A stretch of 64,000 nt of DNA from CBFDBF01 sp050287725 (GTDB taxonomy: Bacteria > Pseudomonadota > Gammaproteobacteria > Chromatiales > Chromatiaceae): assembly GCA_050287725.1 (NCBI GenBank), contig JBNKCL010000091.1, positions 12,860-76,859 on the forward strand, in the 5' to 3' direction. The translations under genes were made by a program, and so were the position numbers. Every line of letters starts with the position of its first letter. The stretch's first letter is position 1. Shown piece after piece: positions 16,918-26,182 of this stretch. The notes below the pieces were generated by a model. It was given only the letters and a program-made list of their open reading frames with translations. It did no database searches and was not told the origin of the DNA.

Positions 16918-16982
16918 GGGTTTCTCCCTAAGGATTAGGTTTTCTCGCTTCGATAATCTCGTGGCGCAGAATACTAAGGTTT

Positions 16983-17013
16983 TATGACACTTCTATGACA
17001 CTCTTTGTCATAG
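16983..17013. promoter_or_regulatory. Pho box (PhoB site), apparently bidirectional
   Basis: Reading on the minus strand, TGTCATAG-AAG-TGTCATA gives two TGTCATA half-sites spaced 11 bp apart (complements of 16983-16989 and 16994-17000), as in the PhoB consensus. A third half-site, TGTCATAG, lies on the plus strand at 17006-17013, and with 16993-17000 forms a perfect 8-bp inverted repeat around a 5-bp spacer. The minus-strand -10 candidate (TAGTAT/TATTCT near 16967-16975) suits pstS; a plus-strand -10 candidate (TATATT near 17038) would serve the kinase gene. Confidence 0.8.
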
Positions 17014-17078
17014 TCGGTTTTTTCTGGAAATATTTACTATATTCAATAAATTAAGATGAGATCGCGTCGGGTGAAAAG

Positions 17079-18260
17079 ATGGGAAAGATCCTGATAAAAG
17101 AGGTTCCCGGGAATCGGGTGGTGCCCTTCCTGCGGGGGATTCTGACACACTCCCTGCAGGAGGCCGGCCTGGGCTTCGACGACGCCTATCGGGTTGCCTC
17201 CGAGATTCGCGCCAAGCTGGGCCGTGGCAGCGATGACCGGGAGCTCACCAGCGGCGAACTGCGCGAGCTGGTGGGAGAGTATTTGCAGAAGGAGTTCGGC
17301 AAGGAGACGGCCAAGCGCTATATCGCGCGGGCGGCCCCTCCGGCGACCATCTATGTCACTACCGAGGACGGCCGAAGGAGCGCCTTCTCCCGCGGGTTGC
17401 ATCAGCATTTCCTGGAGCCCTGCTGTCTCTCCAAAGAGGCCTCCGCGGTGATCACCGGCAGGGTGTACGAAGAACTGCTGCTGCGTCGGGTTCGGGAGAT
17501 CTCTTCACAGGAGGTGCGGGCCATCACCAGCCGTTTCCTGATGGAAGAGATCGATGCCGATACCGCCCGGCGCTATCTGAAATGGACCAGTTTTTTCCGT
17601 AGCAATCGCCCCCTGCTGGTTTTGATCGGAGGTACCCCGGGGTGCGGCAAGAGCACAGTCGCCACCGAGCTGGCGCACCGGCTGGATATCGTTCGCATCC
17701 AGTCCACCGACATGTTGCGGGAGGTGATGCGCATGATGATGCCGGAACGCCTGTTGCCGGTATTGCACACCTCGTCGTTTTGCGCCTGGGAGGTGCTGCC
17801 GCAGGGAGGGATGCATCAGCCGGAACTGGATGAGGTGCTGACCAGCGGTTACCAGACCCAGGCAGAGATCGTGTCGGTGGCCTGCGAAGCGGCGATTCAG
17901 CGGGCGTTGACCGAGCGGGTTTCCTTGATCCTGGAGGGGGTGCATGTCTATCCGCCCCTGTTAAAACGGATGCCGCCGCCCGAGGATGCGGTGATCGTCC
18001 CGATCATGCTGGGGGTTCTGAACCCGGACGAACTGCGGGTGCGTCTCAAAGGGCGGGGGAAACAGATCCCCGGCCGGCGCAGTAAACGCTATCTGAACTA
18101 TTTCGACAGTATCTGGCGCCTGCAATCCTTCCTGTTGTCCGAGGCCGACAAAGGGGGCATCCCCATCATTCTCAATGACGATCGGGAGATTGCGATCCAG
18201 GAGGTAATGCGGACCATCATCGATCGCTTACCGGATGAGACGGTGCAGGAGGGGGCGTGA
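17079..18260 (+). CDS. 2-phosphoglycerate kinase-like protein with ATP-cone domains
   Basis: The 393-residue protein begins with two ATP-cone-like helical domains (residues ~1-90 and ~95-165; e.g. ILIKEVPGNRVVPFLRG). A P-loop kinase domain follows: Walker A LIGGTPGCGKSTVATELAHR (~187-206) and RIQSTDMLREVMRMMMP. This architecture matches archaeal 2-phosphoglycerate kinase, which makes 2,3-bisphosphoglycerate from 2-PG and ATP. In bacteria the substrate is unproven. It is divergent from pstS, shares the Pho-box region, and is followed 51 bp later by a phosphoglycerate mutase, supporting a phosphoglycerate role. Confidence 0.75.
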   Translation: MGKILIKEVPGNRVVPFLRGILTHSLQEAGLGFDDAYRVASEIRAKLGRGSDDRELTSGELRELVGEYLQKEFGKETAKRYIARAAPPATIYVTTEDGRRSAFSRGLHQHFLEPCCLSKEASAVITGRVYEELLLRRVREISSQEVRAITSRFLMEEIDADTARRYLKWTSFFRSNRPLLVLIGGTPGCGKSTVATELAHRLDIVRIQSTDMLREVMRMMMPERLLPVLHTSSFCAWEVLPQGGMHQPELDEVLTSGYQTQAEIVSVACEAAIQRALTERVSLILEGVHVYPPLLKRMPPPEDAVIVPIMLGVLNPDELRVRLKGRGKQIPGRRSKRYLNYFDSIWRLQSFLLSEADKGGIPIILNDDREIAIQEVMRTIIDRLPDETVQEGA

Positions 18261-18311
18261 GACGAAGGAACGGTCTATGTGATAGCGCTTCCGGCAACAG
18301 GGAGGTGTGAC

Positions 18312-19586
18312 GTGTCGCTGATTCGCAAAGCGGTGGTGGTGATTCTGGACGGGCTCGGCGACCGGCCGTGCCGGACCCTGGGCGGTGCCACGCCGCTGGA
18401 GGCGGCGGCGATTCCCAACCTGGACCGTCTGGCGGAAACGGGGCTCGCAGGTCTTATGGACCCCCTCTTTCCCGGGGTCGCCGTCGGCACCCACACCGGC
18501 ACGGCGCTGTTGTTGGGTCTTCCGGTGCGGGAGGTGCCGCTGTTGGCCAGGGGGCCGGTGGAGGCGGCGGGGATTGGGGTGCCGCTCCGCTCAGGAGATA
18601 TCGCAATCCGTTGTAACTTCGCTACATTGCAGGATATCGAAGGGGCGTTGGTGGTGCTGGATCGGCGTGCCGGGAGGATCAGCGCGGGTACCGAAGAGTT
18701 GGCGGCACTGCTTCAGGACGTCGATCTTGGGAACGGGATTCGGGCGTCCCTCTATCCGGCCACCCAGCATCGGGCGGTGTTGCGTCTGTCCGGTTCCAAC
18801 CTTTCGGCGGCGATCAGCGATACCGATCCTGACAACAGCAGGAGCCCCATGCCGGTATTGACCAGCCAGGCGCTGGTTCCGGAGGACGAGCGGGCGGCAT
18901 TGACGGCGGAAGCGGTGAACCGGTTTCTACAGGTGGCCCACAAGCGGCTGCGGGACGCGGAGGTGAACCGGATCCGGCGACGACAGGGATTGCCGCCTGC
19001 GGATGGCGTCATAACCCGCGGGGCCGGCAAACTGGAGCCCCTTCACTCCCTGATCAACCGTTTCGGACTGAAGGCGGCGGTGGTGGCGGCGGAGGACACC
19101 GTGGTTGGGCTGGCGCGACTGTTTGGGTACCACGCAGTGCAACACCCTTCGTTCACCGCTTTGCCCGATACGGATCTGGCGGCCAAGGTGGCCGCCGCCA
19201 AAGGGGCGTTGGGAACCCATGATTTGGTGTTTCTGCATGTGAAAGGGGCCGACATCTCGGCCCATGACCGGCGACCGGACGAGAAACAGGCGCTGTTGGA
19301 GCGGTTTGACCGGGAGTTGGGACCGTTTCTTGGCCAGGGGTATGTGATTGCGGTAACCGGCGATCACTCTACGGATTCCAACAGCGGTTGCCATTGCGGA
19401 GATCCGGTTCCGGCTTTGCTGCATGATCCGGAAGGACGGCGGGATTTTTGTTCGCAATTCAGCGAGTCCGGTTGCCTCCACGGCGGGATGGGTAGAGTAA
19501 CCGCTACCGGTTTCCTGGTAACCGTACTGGATGCCATGGGGGCGTTACCGCAGTTTAAGGAGAGCGATTTTTCGCAGTTCTTCTGA
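18312..19586 (+). CDS. apgM: 2,3-bisphosphoglycerate-independent phosphoglycerate mutase, archaeal type
   Basis: The 424-residue product belongs to the alkaline-phosphatase superfamily: AVVVILDGLGDRP (metal ligand Asp), HTGTALLLG, HVKGADISAHDRRPDEKQ and VTGDHSTDSNSGCHCGDPVP carry the metal-binding D/H residues. It interconverts 3- and 2-phosphoglycerate. The GTG at 18312, 6 bp after GGAGG, is preferred over an upstream ATG at 18279. It probably forms an operon with the kinase upstream. Confidence 0.88.
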   Translation: MSLIRKAVVVILDGLGDRPCRTLGGATPLEAAAIPNLDRLAETGLAGLMDPLFPGVAVGTHTGTALLLGLPVREVPLLARGPVEAAGIGVPLRSGDIAIRCNFATLQDIEGALVVLDRRAGRISAGTEELAALLQDVDLGNGIRASLYPATQHRAVLRLSGSNLSAAISDTDPDNSRSPMPVLTSQALVPEDERAALTAEAVNRFLQVAHKRLRDAEVNRIRRRQGLPPADGVITRGAGKLEPLHSLINRFGLKAAVVAAEDTVVGLARLFGYHAVQHPSFTALPDTDLAAKVAAAKGALGTHDLVFLHVKGADISAHDRRPDEKQALLERFDRELGPFLGQGYVIAVTGDHSTDSNSGCHCGDPVPALLHDPEGRRDFCSQFSESGCLHGGMGRVTATGFLVTVLDAMGALPQFKESDFSQFF

Positions 19587-19834
19587 CGGCCGCCACGGCT
19601 GTTGTATTCCGGGGTTCACCCAACGCCCGGATCGATTTTCATTTATTTATTAATGGTTTATCCCGTGATGCGGGGACGCCTGCGGGGCGCTTCCCCGGGT
19701 TTTCGGCGCTCCGTATGATCAGATCGTCCTTCCGGTTCCCCTGCTTTTTCGCATTCTGTATCAACCCCCGGCCGATGCTATGATGGCGCTTTTGACAGTT
19801 TTGTTACGGCCTCGGCCGGCGGGGATACATAGGC

Positions 19835-21403
19835 GTGGAACTCCAGAATATCAATCAGATCGAGAAAGCGACCACTATCGGTAGAAAAGAGCTGTTCCGG
19901 TTCGGAATGGCTCTGCTGTTTATCATCGGCATCGCGCTATTCGCCAGTAATCGGGGTGTCCCGGATCAGGGGGGTATCCTGTTGGTGATCGCGGCGATCA
20001 TCGGCGGTTACATGGCGATGAATATCGGCGCCAACGATGTGGCCAACAATGTCGGGCCGGCGGTCGGTTCCAAGGCGCTTACCCTCACCGGGGCCATCAT
20101 TATTGCCGCAATCTTTGAGGCGAGCGGTGCGTTGATCGCAGGCGGCAACGTGGTGAGTACTATCAAAAACGGGATCATCGATCCCACAGATATCGCCAAT
20201 ATCGATACCTTCGTCTGGTTGATGATGGCCGCACTGTTGGCCGGTGCGATCTGGCTGAATATCGCCACCGCAATGGGGGCGCCTGTTTCCACCACCCACT
20301 CGATCGTGGGCGGCGTTTTGGGCGCCGGGGTTGCGGCCGGCGGATGGGGGGTCGCGGATTGGGGACAGATGGGGTCGATTGTCGCCAGTTGGGTGATCTC
20401 GCCGGTAATGGGGGGTATTATCGCGGCCGCCTTCCTTTACGTGATCAAGCGCACCATTACCTACCAAAACGATATGATTGGCGCAGCCAAGCGGGTGACG
20501 CCGATACTGGTGATGTTGATGGTTTGGGCCTTCGGTACCTATCTGTTAACCAAGGGATTGAAACATGTCTGGAACGTGAATGTCGGCACCGCCACCACGG
20601 TGGCATTATTGTTCGCCGTTGTGACCTACCTGATCGTCAGACCGTTGACGGCGCGGGTGGCCGACCGGCTGAGCAATGAGAAAGAGAGTGTCAACCGGCT
20701 TTTTACTCTGCCCCTGATTTTTTCTGCCGCTTTACTCAGCTTCGCGCATGGCGCCAACGATGTCGCCAATGCAGTTGGGCCGTTGGCGGCAATCAATGAT
20801 GCACTTCGCCTCGGAAGCATCAGCGGTAAGGCCACGATCCCGACCTGGGTAATGTTGGTAGGTGGGATGGGGATTTCTCTCGGGCTTGCGCTATACGGTC
20901 CCAAGCTGATTCGCACCGTCGGGTCGGAGATTACGGAACTCGATCGAATGCGCGCATTTTGTATTGCGATGGCGGCGGCGATCACCGTAATCATGGCCAG
21001 CCAGTTGGGTCTGCCCGTGAGTTCCACGCATATTGCGGTTGGCGGTGTTTTCGGCGTGGGTTTCTTGCGTGAGTATATCAAGGCAAGCTTTGCCAAGATG
21101 ATCGAGGAGATCAAGCATCATCACGAAGATAACGATCCGGAGGTGATCGGCGCCTTTCTGATGGATTTCAAGAAGGCCTCGGTCGAGAAGAAAGGTGTAA
21201 TGTTGCAGCGGCTCAAAGAGAATTCCGCAAAGCCCCACCTAAGTAAAAAGGAGCGCAAGGGTCTGCGCAAAGTCTATAAGATGGAGTTGGTGAAGAGAAC
21301 GGCGCTCTTGAAAATCGCCGCCGCCTGGCTGATCACGGTTCCTCTGTCGGCGGTACTTGCAGCGATCCTTTATTTCATGATTCGCGGCATCATGGTGCCT
21401 TAG
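19835..21403 (+). CDS. pit: Low-affinity inorganic phosphate transporter, PiT family
   Basis: The 522-residue membrane protein has the duplicated PiT signature, NIGANDVANNVGPAVGSKAL in the first half and AHGANDVANAVGPLAAI in the second, with GAPVSTTHSIVGG and GLPVSSTHIAVGG. About ten helices flank a cytoplasmic loop. It imports metal-phosphate with protons or Na+. The start is a GTG at 19835. The 248-bp upstream gap holds a TATGAT -10-like hexamer (~19779) but no clear Pho box; otherwise nothing is seen there. Confidence 0.93.
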   Translation: MELQNINQIEKATTIGRKELFRFGMALLFIIGIALFASNRGVPDQGGILLVIAAIIGGYMAMNIGANDVANNVGPAVGSKALTLTGAIIIAAIFEASGALIAGGNVVSTIKNGIIDPTDIANIDTFVWLMMAALLAGAIWLNIATAMGAPVSTTHSIVGGVLGAGVAAGGWGVADWGQMGSIVASWVISPVMGGIIAAAFLYVIKRTITYQNDMIGAAKRVTPILVMLMVWAFGTYLLTKGLKHVWNVNVGTATTVALLFAVVTYLIVRPLTARVADRLSNEKESVNRLFTLPLIFSAALLSFAHGANDVANAVGPLAAINDALRLGSISGKATIPTWVMLVGGMGISLGLALYGPKLIRTVGSEITELDRMRAFCIAMAAAITVIMASQLGLPVSSTHIAVGGVFGVGFLREYIKASFAKMIEEIKHHHEDNDPEVIGAFLMDFKKASVEKKGVMLQRLKENSAKPHLSKKERKGLRKVYKMELVKRTALLKIAAAWLITVPLSAVLAAILYFMIRGIMVP

Positions 21404-21552
21404 CGAAAGACGAAATAGTAGTTGCTGCAACCCCCGCGGGCGGAATCGCAAATTCCTCTTCCCCCTGGAATATTCCGGGCTATGCTTGAATAGTCCGTTT
21501 CGGGCTGTATTCCTATACGGTTATTTTTTCGTCAGTCCAATGGAGAATGCGC

Positions 21553-22035
21553 ATGACGAAGAAGACGAATATTGAAAAACCCATCCTGGTGCCGGTGGAC
21601 TTCTCCATTCATTCAGAGGCGGCGTTGCTGTATGCGTGCGGGTTGTCGGAGCGGCTTAAGATTCCGCTGTTGGTTCTGCATGTGGTGCACGATCCCGCCG
21701 AAATGCCCGGTTATTACTCCCAGGTCACCAAAAAAAAGCACTTGGTTCGGCTGGAAGATGCGGCGGCGGAAATGCTGGATGATTTTCTCAAGGAGGTTGC
21801 GGCGAAATATCCGAAGTGCAAACTGTTGCGCGATCTGGAATCGATGCTGGTTGTAGGGCTTCCGGTTACCAGAATTTTGGAAGTGGCGGAAATGCTGAAT
21901 GCGACCATGATCGTAATGGGAAGCAGGGGCAGGACGGGACTGGATCATTTGATGTTGGGTTCCAAGGCGGAACAGGTGGTCCGGTTGAGTCCGAGACCGG
22001 TCCTGATCGTCAAAGGCGGAGAAGATGCGCCATGA
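21553..22035 (+). CDS. Universal stress protein (UspA family)
   Basis: The 160-residue product starts ILVPVDFSIHSEAALLYA and ends with the ATP-binding motif MIVMGSRGRTGLDHLMLGSKAEQVVRLS-like segment (G-2x-G-9x-G-S pattern), so it probably binds ATP. The ATG at 21553 is used because GGAGA (21542-21546) is 6 bp away; an ATG at 21547 is too close. It is coupled by a 4-bp overlap to the downstream Na+/Pi symporter. Confidence 0.9.
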   Translation: MTKKTNIEKPILVPVDFSIHSEAALLYACGLSERLKIPLLVLHVVHDPAEMPGYYSQVTKKKHLVRLEDAAAEMLDDFLKEVAAKYPKCKLLRDLESMLVVGLPVTRILEVAEMLNATMIVMGSRGRTGLDHLMLGSKAEQVVRLSPRPVLIVKGGEDAP

Positions 22036-23876
22036 TTGAATTCGATCGCCGAAAGGGAGTCCCGTTGACTCGTCTCCGGTCCGGGTGGTCGGGAAATGGG
22101 AGATGGTTGCTTGTGCTGAGCGCTGCGTTCGTTCTTTTCGGGGCAACTACGGCGTTGGCGCAGACGCCGGAGGCCGCGACCCCCAACTGGTGGGTTATGG
22201 CGATGAACCTGACAGGTGGGTTGGCGCTGTTTCTGTTCGGGATGGAACAAATGGCGGATGCCCTGAAACGGGTGGCCGGGGACAGAATGAAAATGATACT
22301 CGCCACCCTGACGACCAATCGCTTTGTCGGAGCGGTCACCGGGGCGTTTGTTACCGCGGTAATTCAGTCTTCCTCGGTAACAACGGTTTTGATGGTCGGT
22401 TTTATCAGTGCCGGCTTGATGTCATTGTCGCAGTCCGTGAGCGTGATCATGGGCGCCAATATCGGCACCACCATCACCGCCCAGATTATTGCCTTCAAGA
22501 TAACAAAAGCAGCATTGCTGATGGTGGGTGTGGGATTTGCGTTTCTGTTTGCCGCCAAGCGGGAGAGAGTCCGTCAATACGGCGCAATGGTGATGGGCCT
22601 GGGGCTGGTGTTCTTCGGAATGAGTGTCATGAGCGACGCTATGGAGCCGCTGCGCAGTTATCAGCCGTTTTTGAATCTGATGATTCGGATGGAGAACCCG
22701 TTGGTGGGCATTCTGGTGGCTACGCTCTTTACCGGCTTGATACAGTCCTCGTCCGCCACTACCGGTATTGTGATCGTGATGGCCAGCCAGGGATTTATCT
22801 CGCTGCCGGCAGGAATTGCGCTGGCCTTCGGCGCCAATATCGGAACCTGCATTACCGCCATGTTGGCTACCATCGGGAAGCCGCGCGAGGCATTGCGGGC
22901 GGCGCTGGTGCATGTATTGTTCAATGTGGCCGGGGTATTGCTGTGGGTGATGTTTCTCGGGCAATTGGCGGAACTGGTTACCTGGTTTTCACCTTCTCAT
23001 CCGGAGCTTGTCGGCACAGCGCGCCTGGCGGCGGAAACTCCGCGCCAAATCGCGAATGCCCATACCTTGTTCAATGTTGCCAATACGATCATTTTTCTCG
23101 GCTTTACCAGCCAGATCGCACGCTTGGTCGAAAAGTTGGTGCCGGATCGGCCATTGAGCGTGGAAGGCGAGATGCTTACCGCGAGATATCTGGATGACGA
23201 GCTGTTGGCGACGCCTTCGCTGGCATTGGAGCGGGTGCGCTTGGAATTGCTGAGGATGGGCGATCGTGTGCAGGAGATGCTGGCCAGGATTCTACCGGCG
23301 ATCCTGGATGGCAGTTCCGAATCCCTGGATGAGATTGCCAGAATGGATAATCAGGTGGATGCGTTATATGCCCACATCATCGAATATCTCGGGAAAATCA
23401 GCAAAGGTTCTCTCAGTGAACAACAGAACGCGGAATTTTTTAGATTAATGGAAGCGGTAAGTAATCTTGAGAATATCGGGGACGTGGTCGAGACCAATCT
23501 GGTGGTGTTGGGGAAGGAGCGACTGGAGGCGGGCGTATCGATCAGTCGTTTGACCCGGGAAGTCCTGACCGATTTTCATCAACTCGTAGTCAAGGCCGTA
23601 ACGGCGGCGATTCAAGCGGTCTCACAGAACAGTGACGAACTGGCGCAGTCGGTAGTCGATATGAAGGATGAGATCGCAAAGCTCGCGGATTCGGCTGCTG
23701 TTCATCAGGCGCAGAGGCTGGTGGCGAAAGAGCCGAAAAGAATCCCGGCCTATACCATCGAGATCGATATTATCGAAAAGCAGAAACGTATCTACTATTT
23801 TGCCAAGCGGATGGCGAAGACCGTGTTCCCGCCGGCTGAAACTCCGGGGCAGGCGATGGAGGCGGAACCCGCGTGA
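22032..23876 (+). CDS. Na+/phosphate cotransporter (NptA/PhoU-domain family)
   Basis: The 614-residue product has a duplicated Na/Pi-cotransporter II domain with the QSSS motifs (VTAVIQSSSVTTVLMVG and TGLIQSSSATTGIVIVMAS) and the matching GANIGTTITAQ and GANIGTCITAM loops. A C-terminal PhoU-like helical domain (~residues 400-590) follows. A hydrophobic N-terminal segment precedes the core. The ATG at 22032 overlaps the stop of the UspA gene (ATGA). It gives this phosphate island a third transport route beside Pst and PiT. Confidence 0.9.
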   Translation: MIEFDRRKGVPLTRLRSGWSGNGRWLLVLSAAFVLFGATTALAQTPEAATPNWWVMAMNLTGGLALFLFGMEQMADALKRVAGDRMKMILATLTTNRFVGAVTGAFVTAVIQSSSVTTVLMVGFISAGLMSLSQSVSVIMGANIGTTITAQIIAFKITKAALLMVGVGFAFLFAAKRERVRQYGAMVMGLGLVFFGMSVMSDAMEPLRSYQPFLNLMIRMENPLVGILVATLFTGLIQSSSATTGIVIVMASQGFISLPAGIALAFGANIGTCITAMLATIGKPREALRAALVHVLFNVAGVLLWVMFLGQLAELVTWFSPSHPELVGTARLAAETPRQIANAHTLFNVANTIIFLGFTSQIARLVEKLVPDRPLSVEGEMLTARYLDDELLATPSLALERVRLELLRMGDRVQEMLARILPAILDGSSESLDEIARMDNQVDALYAHIIEYLGKISKGSLSEQQNAEFFRLMEAVSNLENIGDVVETNLVVLGKERLEAGVSISRLTREVLTDFHQLVVKAVTAAIQAVSQNSDELAQSVVDMKDEIAKLADSAAVHQAQRLVAKEPKRIPAYTIEIDIIEKQKRIYYFAKRMAKTVFPPAETPGQAMEAEPA

Positions 23877-23897
23877 AGCCGAGCGAGATATTGAAGT

Positions 23898-24488
23898 TTA
23901 CTCTTCAATGGGTTGTGGCTTTGGCGGTTCGTGCTCTTCCAGATGCAAATTGCTGATATCGGGTAGCGGGGCCGGTTTTCTGGTAGGGACGCAGTCTTCC
24001 AGGGTTCCGCTGTTTGCGGGTGTCAGGGATAGGGCGCTGATGTCGATTGCGGGCGGCGGTGCTTGTTGCGACTCGTCGAGATTCCGGTCCTGCGTTGAGA
24101 GGGAAAGGGCGCTGATGTCCGGAAGCGGCTGAACGACGATTCTGGGGGCGCAATCGATCAGACTGCCGGTGCGAGGCGGCAACAGGGACAAGCTATCGTC
24201 CGGCGGCCGCGATTCCTCCGGCTCCGCGGTTGATGCGCGATCATCACCCTTCGCCGCTGCCGGAAGGATTTCCAACAGTGCTCCGGCATCCCGGAAGGCG
24301 ATCCGATAGCGCGTTGCGGCCTCTTCATCCACGGCTGATTTGATCCGGACCGACCGGCCTGAAAAGAGATGTTCAAGTTGTGCCGCGTTCAGTTTCAGCA
24401 ACCGGCCAAGCCGCTCTTTCACGTCGGCCTCTGAATGGCCGTCCATAAGCTTGCCGGAGAAGAATATGTCATAAGTGTCGATCGGCAT
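23898..24488 (-). CDS. Conserved protein of unknown function with repeated C-terminal motif
   Basis: The 196-residue product starts MPIDTYDIFFSGKLMDGHSE. Its first ~75 residues form a small alpha/beta domain (RLGRLLKLNAAQLEHLFSGR, then RIKSAVDEEAATRYRIAFRD) found in many gammaproteobacterial unknown proteins. The acidic, Pro-rich C-terminal half repeats a short phrase: PLPDISALSL, AIDISALSL, PLPDISNLHL, and twice L-x-DC-x-P. It has no signal peptide or membrane segment. It may be a protein-binding adaptor; no function is assigned. Confidence 0.6.
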   Translation of the reverse strand: MPIDTYDIFFSGKLMDGHSEADVKERLGRLLKLNAAQLEHLFSGRSVRIKSAVDEEAATRYRIAFRDAGALLEILPAAAKGDDRASTAEPEESRPPDDSLSLLPPRTGSLIDCAPRIVVQPLPDISALSLSTQDRNLDESQQAPPPAIDISALSLTPANSGTLEDCVPTRKPAPLPDISNLHLEEHEPPKPQPIEE

Positions 24489-24572
24489 ATTCTGACCCTC
24501 GTTCAGGATGGGGGGCGCCCGTTATGACGTAACCGAGTGGAGACTCGAAAGTTCCGGGATTTTCGACCTCCA

Positions 24573-25877
24573 TCAATATCGTTCATCTTGGGTGATTGTA
24601 GTCGATATTTTCCGGTTGCTTCGGATCTTTTCGCTATAGGTTTGCTGCATATCCTGTTCAAATTGTTCATTGGATTCATATTCAAATCCGAACACCGGCT
24701 TCCAAAGGCGGTGGTTTTCCATGCACAGATAAAAGAACACCTGGTCGTGCCATGCCGGTGGGAAGCAATGGTACAGATGTGAGAAGAGTTCCTGTTTCGT
24801 CTCCTCTGGGTAGGATAACTTGCCGTCGCTCTCCGCCAGCTCCATTTTGAGGATCTTGCTGGCGATATTGCGTTCCCGAATCTTTCGCAACACCCGTTTA
24901 GTGAAGGTCAGGGTGCCGAGTGAAAGCATGGCAACCTGTTGCGGCTGGAAGGAAGAGCATATCTGATTGACGACATCCGCATAATCCTGCCGCCAGCTTG
25001 AGTAGTGAATGATAGGATGGAAATGAAACCCGACGAGAATGCCATGCTCCGCCGCCTGACGAGCGGCAAGCAGTCGCCGTTCCAGCGAGGCCGTGCCCAA
25101 CTCTTCGTAGGCAATGATGGTCGGAGTATTCAGTGACCAGGTGCAGATGACATTGGAGGGGACATCTCGACTCAGCAGATGATGAATGTTATCCGATTTT
25201 GTTTTGAATTCGAGTATGACATTCGGGTGGCTGCTCGCAAATCGCAGGAGGATGTCCAGAACCCGATGACTGTTACCCCACATTAAGGAGTCGGAGGATT
25301 GGCCGGTTCCGATGTGATAGATCCGCGACGGATCGATCGGAAGTGCGGCGAGTTTCTCCTCGAGGCGCTCATCGAAAATTACCTGGTTGCCGCTGAAAAA
25401 CGACTGGATGCTGCAGTAGTTGCAACCATATCCGCAGTTATCGACGGCATCCAGCGTAAGCAGGTTGCAGCAACGGGTCTTGGTGGAGGCCACCGGACAG
25501 GTCCCAAGCGCCAGCGTGGACTTGGTTTTGGAGATGACTTGTGCGGTCGGTGGCGCCTGGGGCGGCCGACCCTCGTAGTGATTGGGTGCGTTGCGTATTT
25601 CTCGCCAAACGGCTACCAGGGTCGTAATCAGAGATTTTCGTCCCTGCTTGCCGCCGTCGGCGCGGCACTCCTTCGGCCATAGCACGTTGATCGATGGTTC
25701 TCCCCACATGCTTAGATCCAGTGCAATTTCGGTAACTGTCTTCAGTTCCTGCAGCGTGAATCGATGGTGCTCGGCCTGCAACCGCAGAAAATTCTGCTGC
25801 GCTTCCGGGAGCAGGTGAAACGGGGTTTGCTCGGCAAGCACGGCGAGCTTTTCAGCGGTGGAACGGCGTGGGGTCAT
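24573..25877 (-). CDS. Radical SAM protein of the spore-photoproduct-lyase (SplB)-like family
   Basis: The product is 434 residues from the ATG at 25877. The cluster motif is NCGYGCNYCSIQSFF (CxxxCxxC, which binds [4Fe-4S] and SAM), followed by YHIGTGQSSDSLMWGNSH and VILEFKTKSDNIHHLL, as in SPL-like proteins. A C-terminal EKGLFSHLY-type region is family-like. SPL repairs the 5-thyminyl-5,6-dihydrothymine lesion in spores; this organism does not look spore-forming, so the substrate is unknown. A TTG start 36 bp upstream is also possible. Divergent from the chemoreceptor gene. Confidence 0.72.
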   Translation of the reverse strand: MTPRRSTAEKLAVLAEQTPFHLLPEAQQNFLRLQAEHHRFTLQELKTVTEIALDLSMWGEPSINVLWPKECRADGGKQGRKSLITTLVAVWREIRNAPNHYEGRPPQAPPTAQVISKTKSTLALGTCPVASTKTRCCNLLTLDAVDNCGYGCNYCSIQSFFSGNQVIFDERLEEKLAALPIDPSRIYHIGTGQSSDSLMWGNSHRVLDILLRFASSHPNVILEFKTKSDNIHHLLSRDVPSNVICTWSLNTPTIIAYEELGTASLERRLLAARQAAEHGILVGFHFHPIIHYSSWRQDYADVVNQICSSFQPQQVAMLSLGTLTFTKRVLRKIRERNIASKILKMELAESDGKLSYPEETKQELFSHLYHCFPPAWHDQVFFYLCMENHRLWKPVFGFEYESNEQFEQDMQQTYSEKIRSNRKISTTITQDERY

Positions 25878-26112
25878 CGGGTCGGTGGTTGGCGGTTTTG
25901 GCAGGGATCTCAAACGTTCATTTTTCCGTTACCGGGCGGCGGATGCAACCACGGGTGAGGTTGAAACGGGGTCGGATCTCTTTATGTTGCAAGGTTTGCG
26001 TGCACACGATTTTCCGGGAACGGGCGCTGCGGGCCGGCCGGATTGCGCTAAATACAATAAAAAACAATATGTTGCATGAGTTTGCGGGGGTGGTGAATGT
26101 GTAAAATCAGAT

Positions 26113-26139
26113 TAAAGTTCCTTTTTAGGCGGCCGATAC
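26113..26139 (+). promoter_or_regulatory. Sigma28 (FliA) promoter for the chemoreceptor
   Basis: TAAA (26113-26116), a 15-bp spacer beginning GTTC, then GCCGATAC (26132-26139) match the flagellar sigma28 consensus TAAA-N15-GCCGATAA at all but the last base. It lies 44 bp upstream of the chemoreceptor start. The rest of the 305-bp gap to the SplB-like gene shows no gene. Confidence 0.85.
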
Positions 26140-26182
26140 CAGTTCCGAGGGTGCCCCAGGAATTAGTAGGGATTCCGGAACA

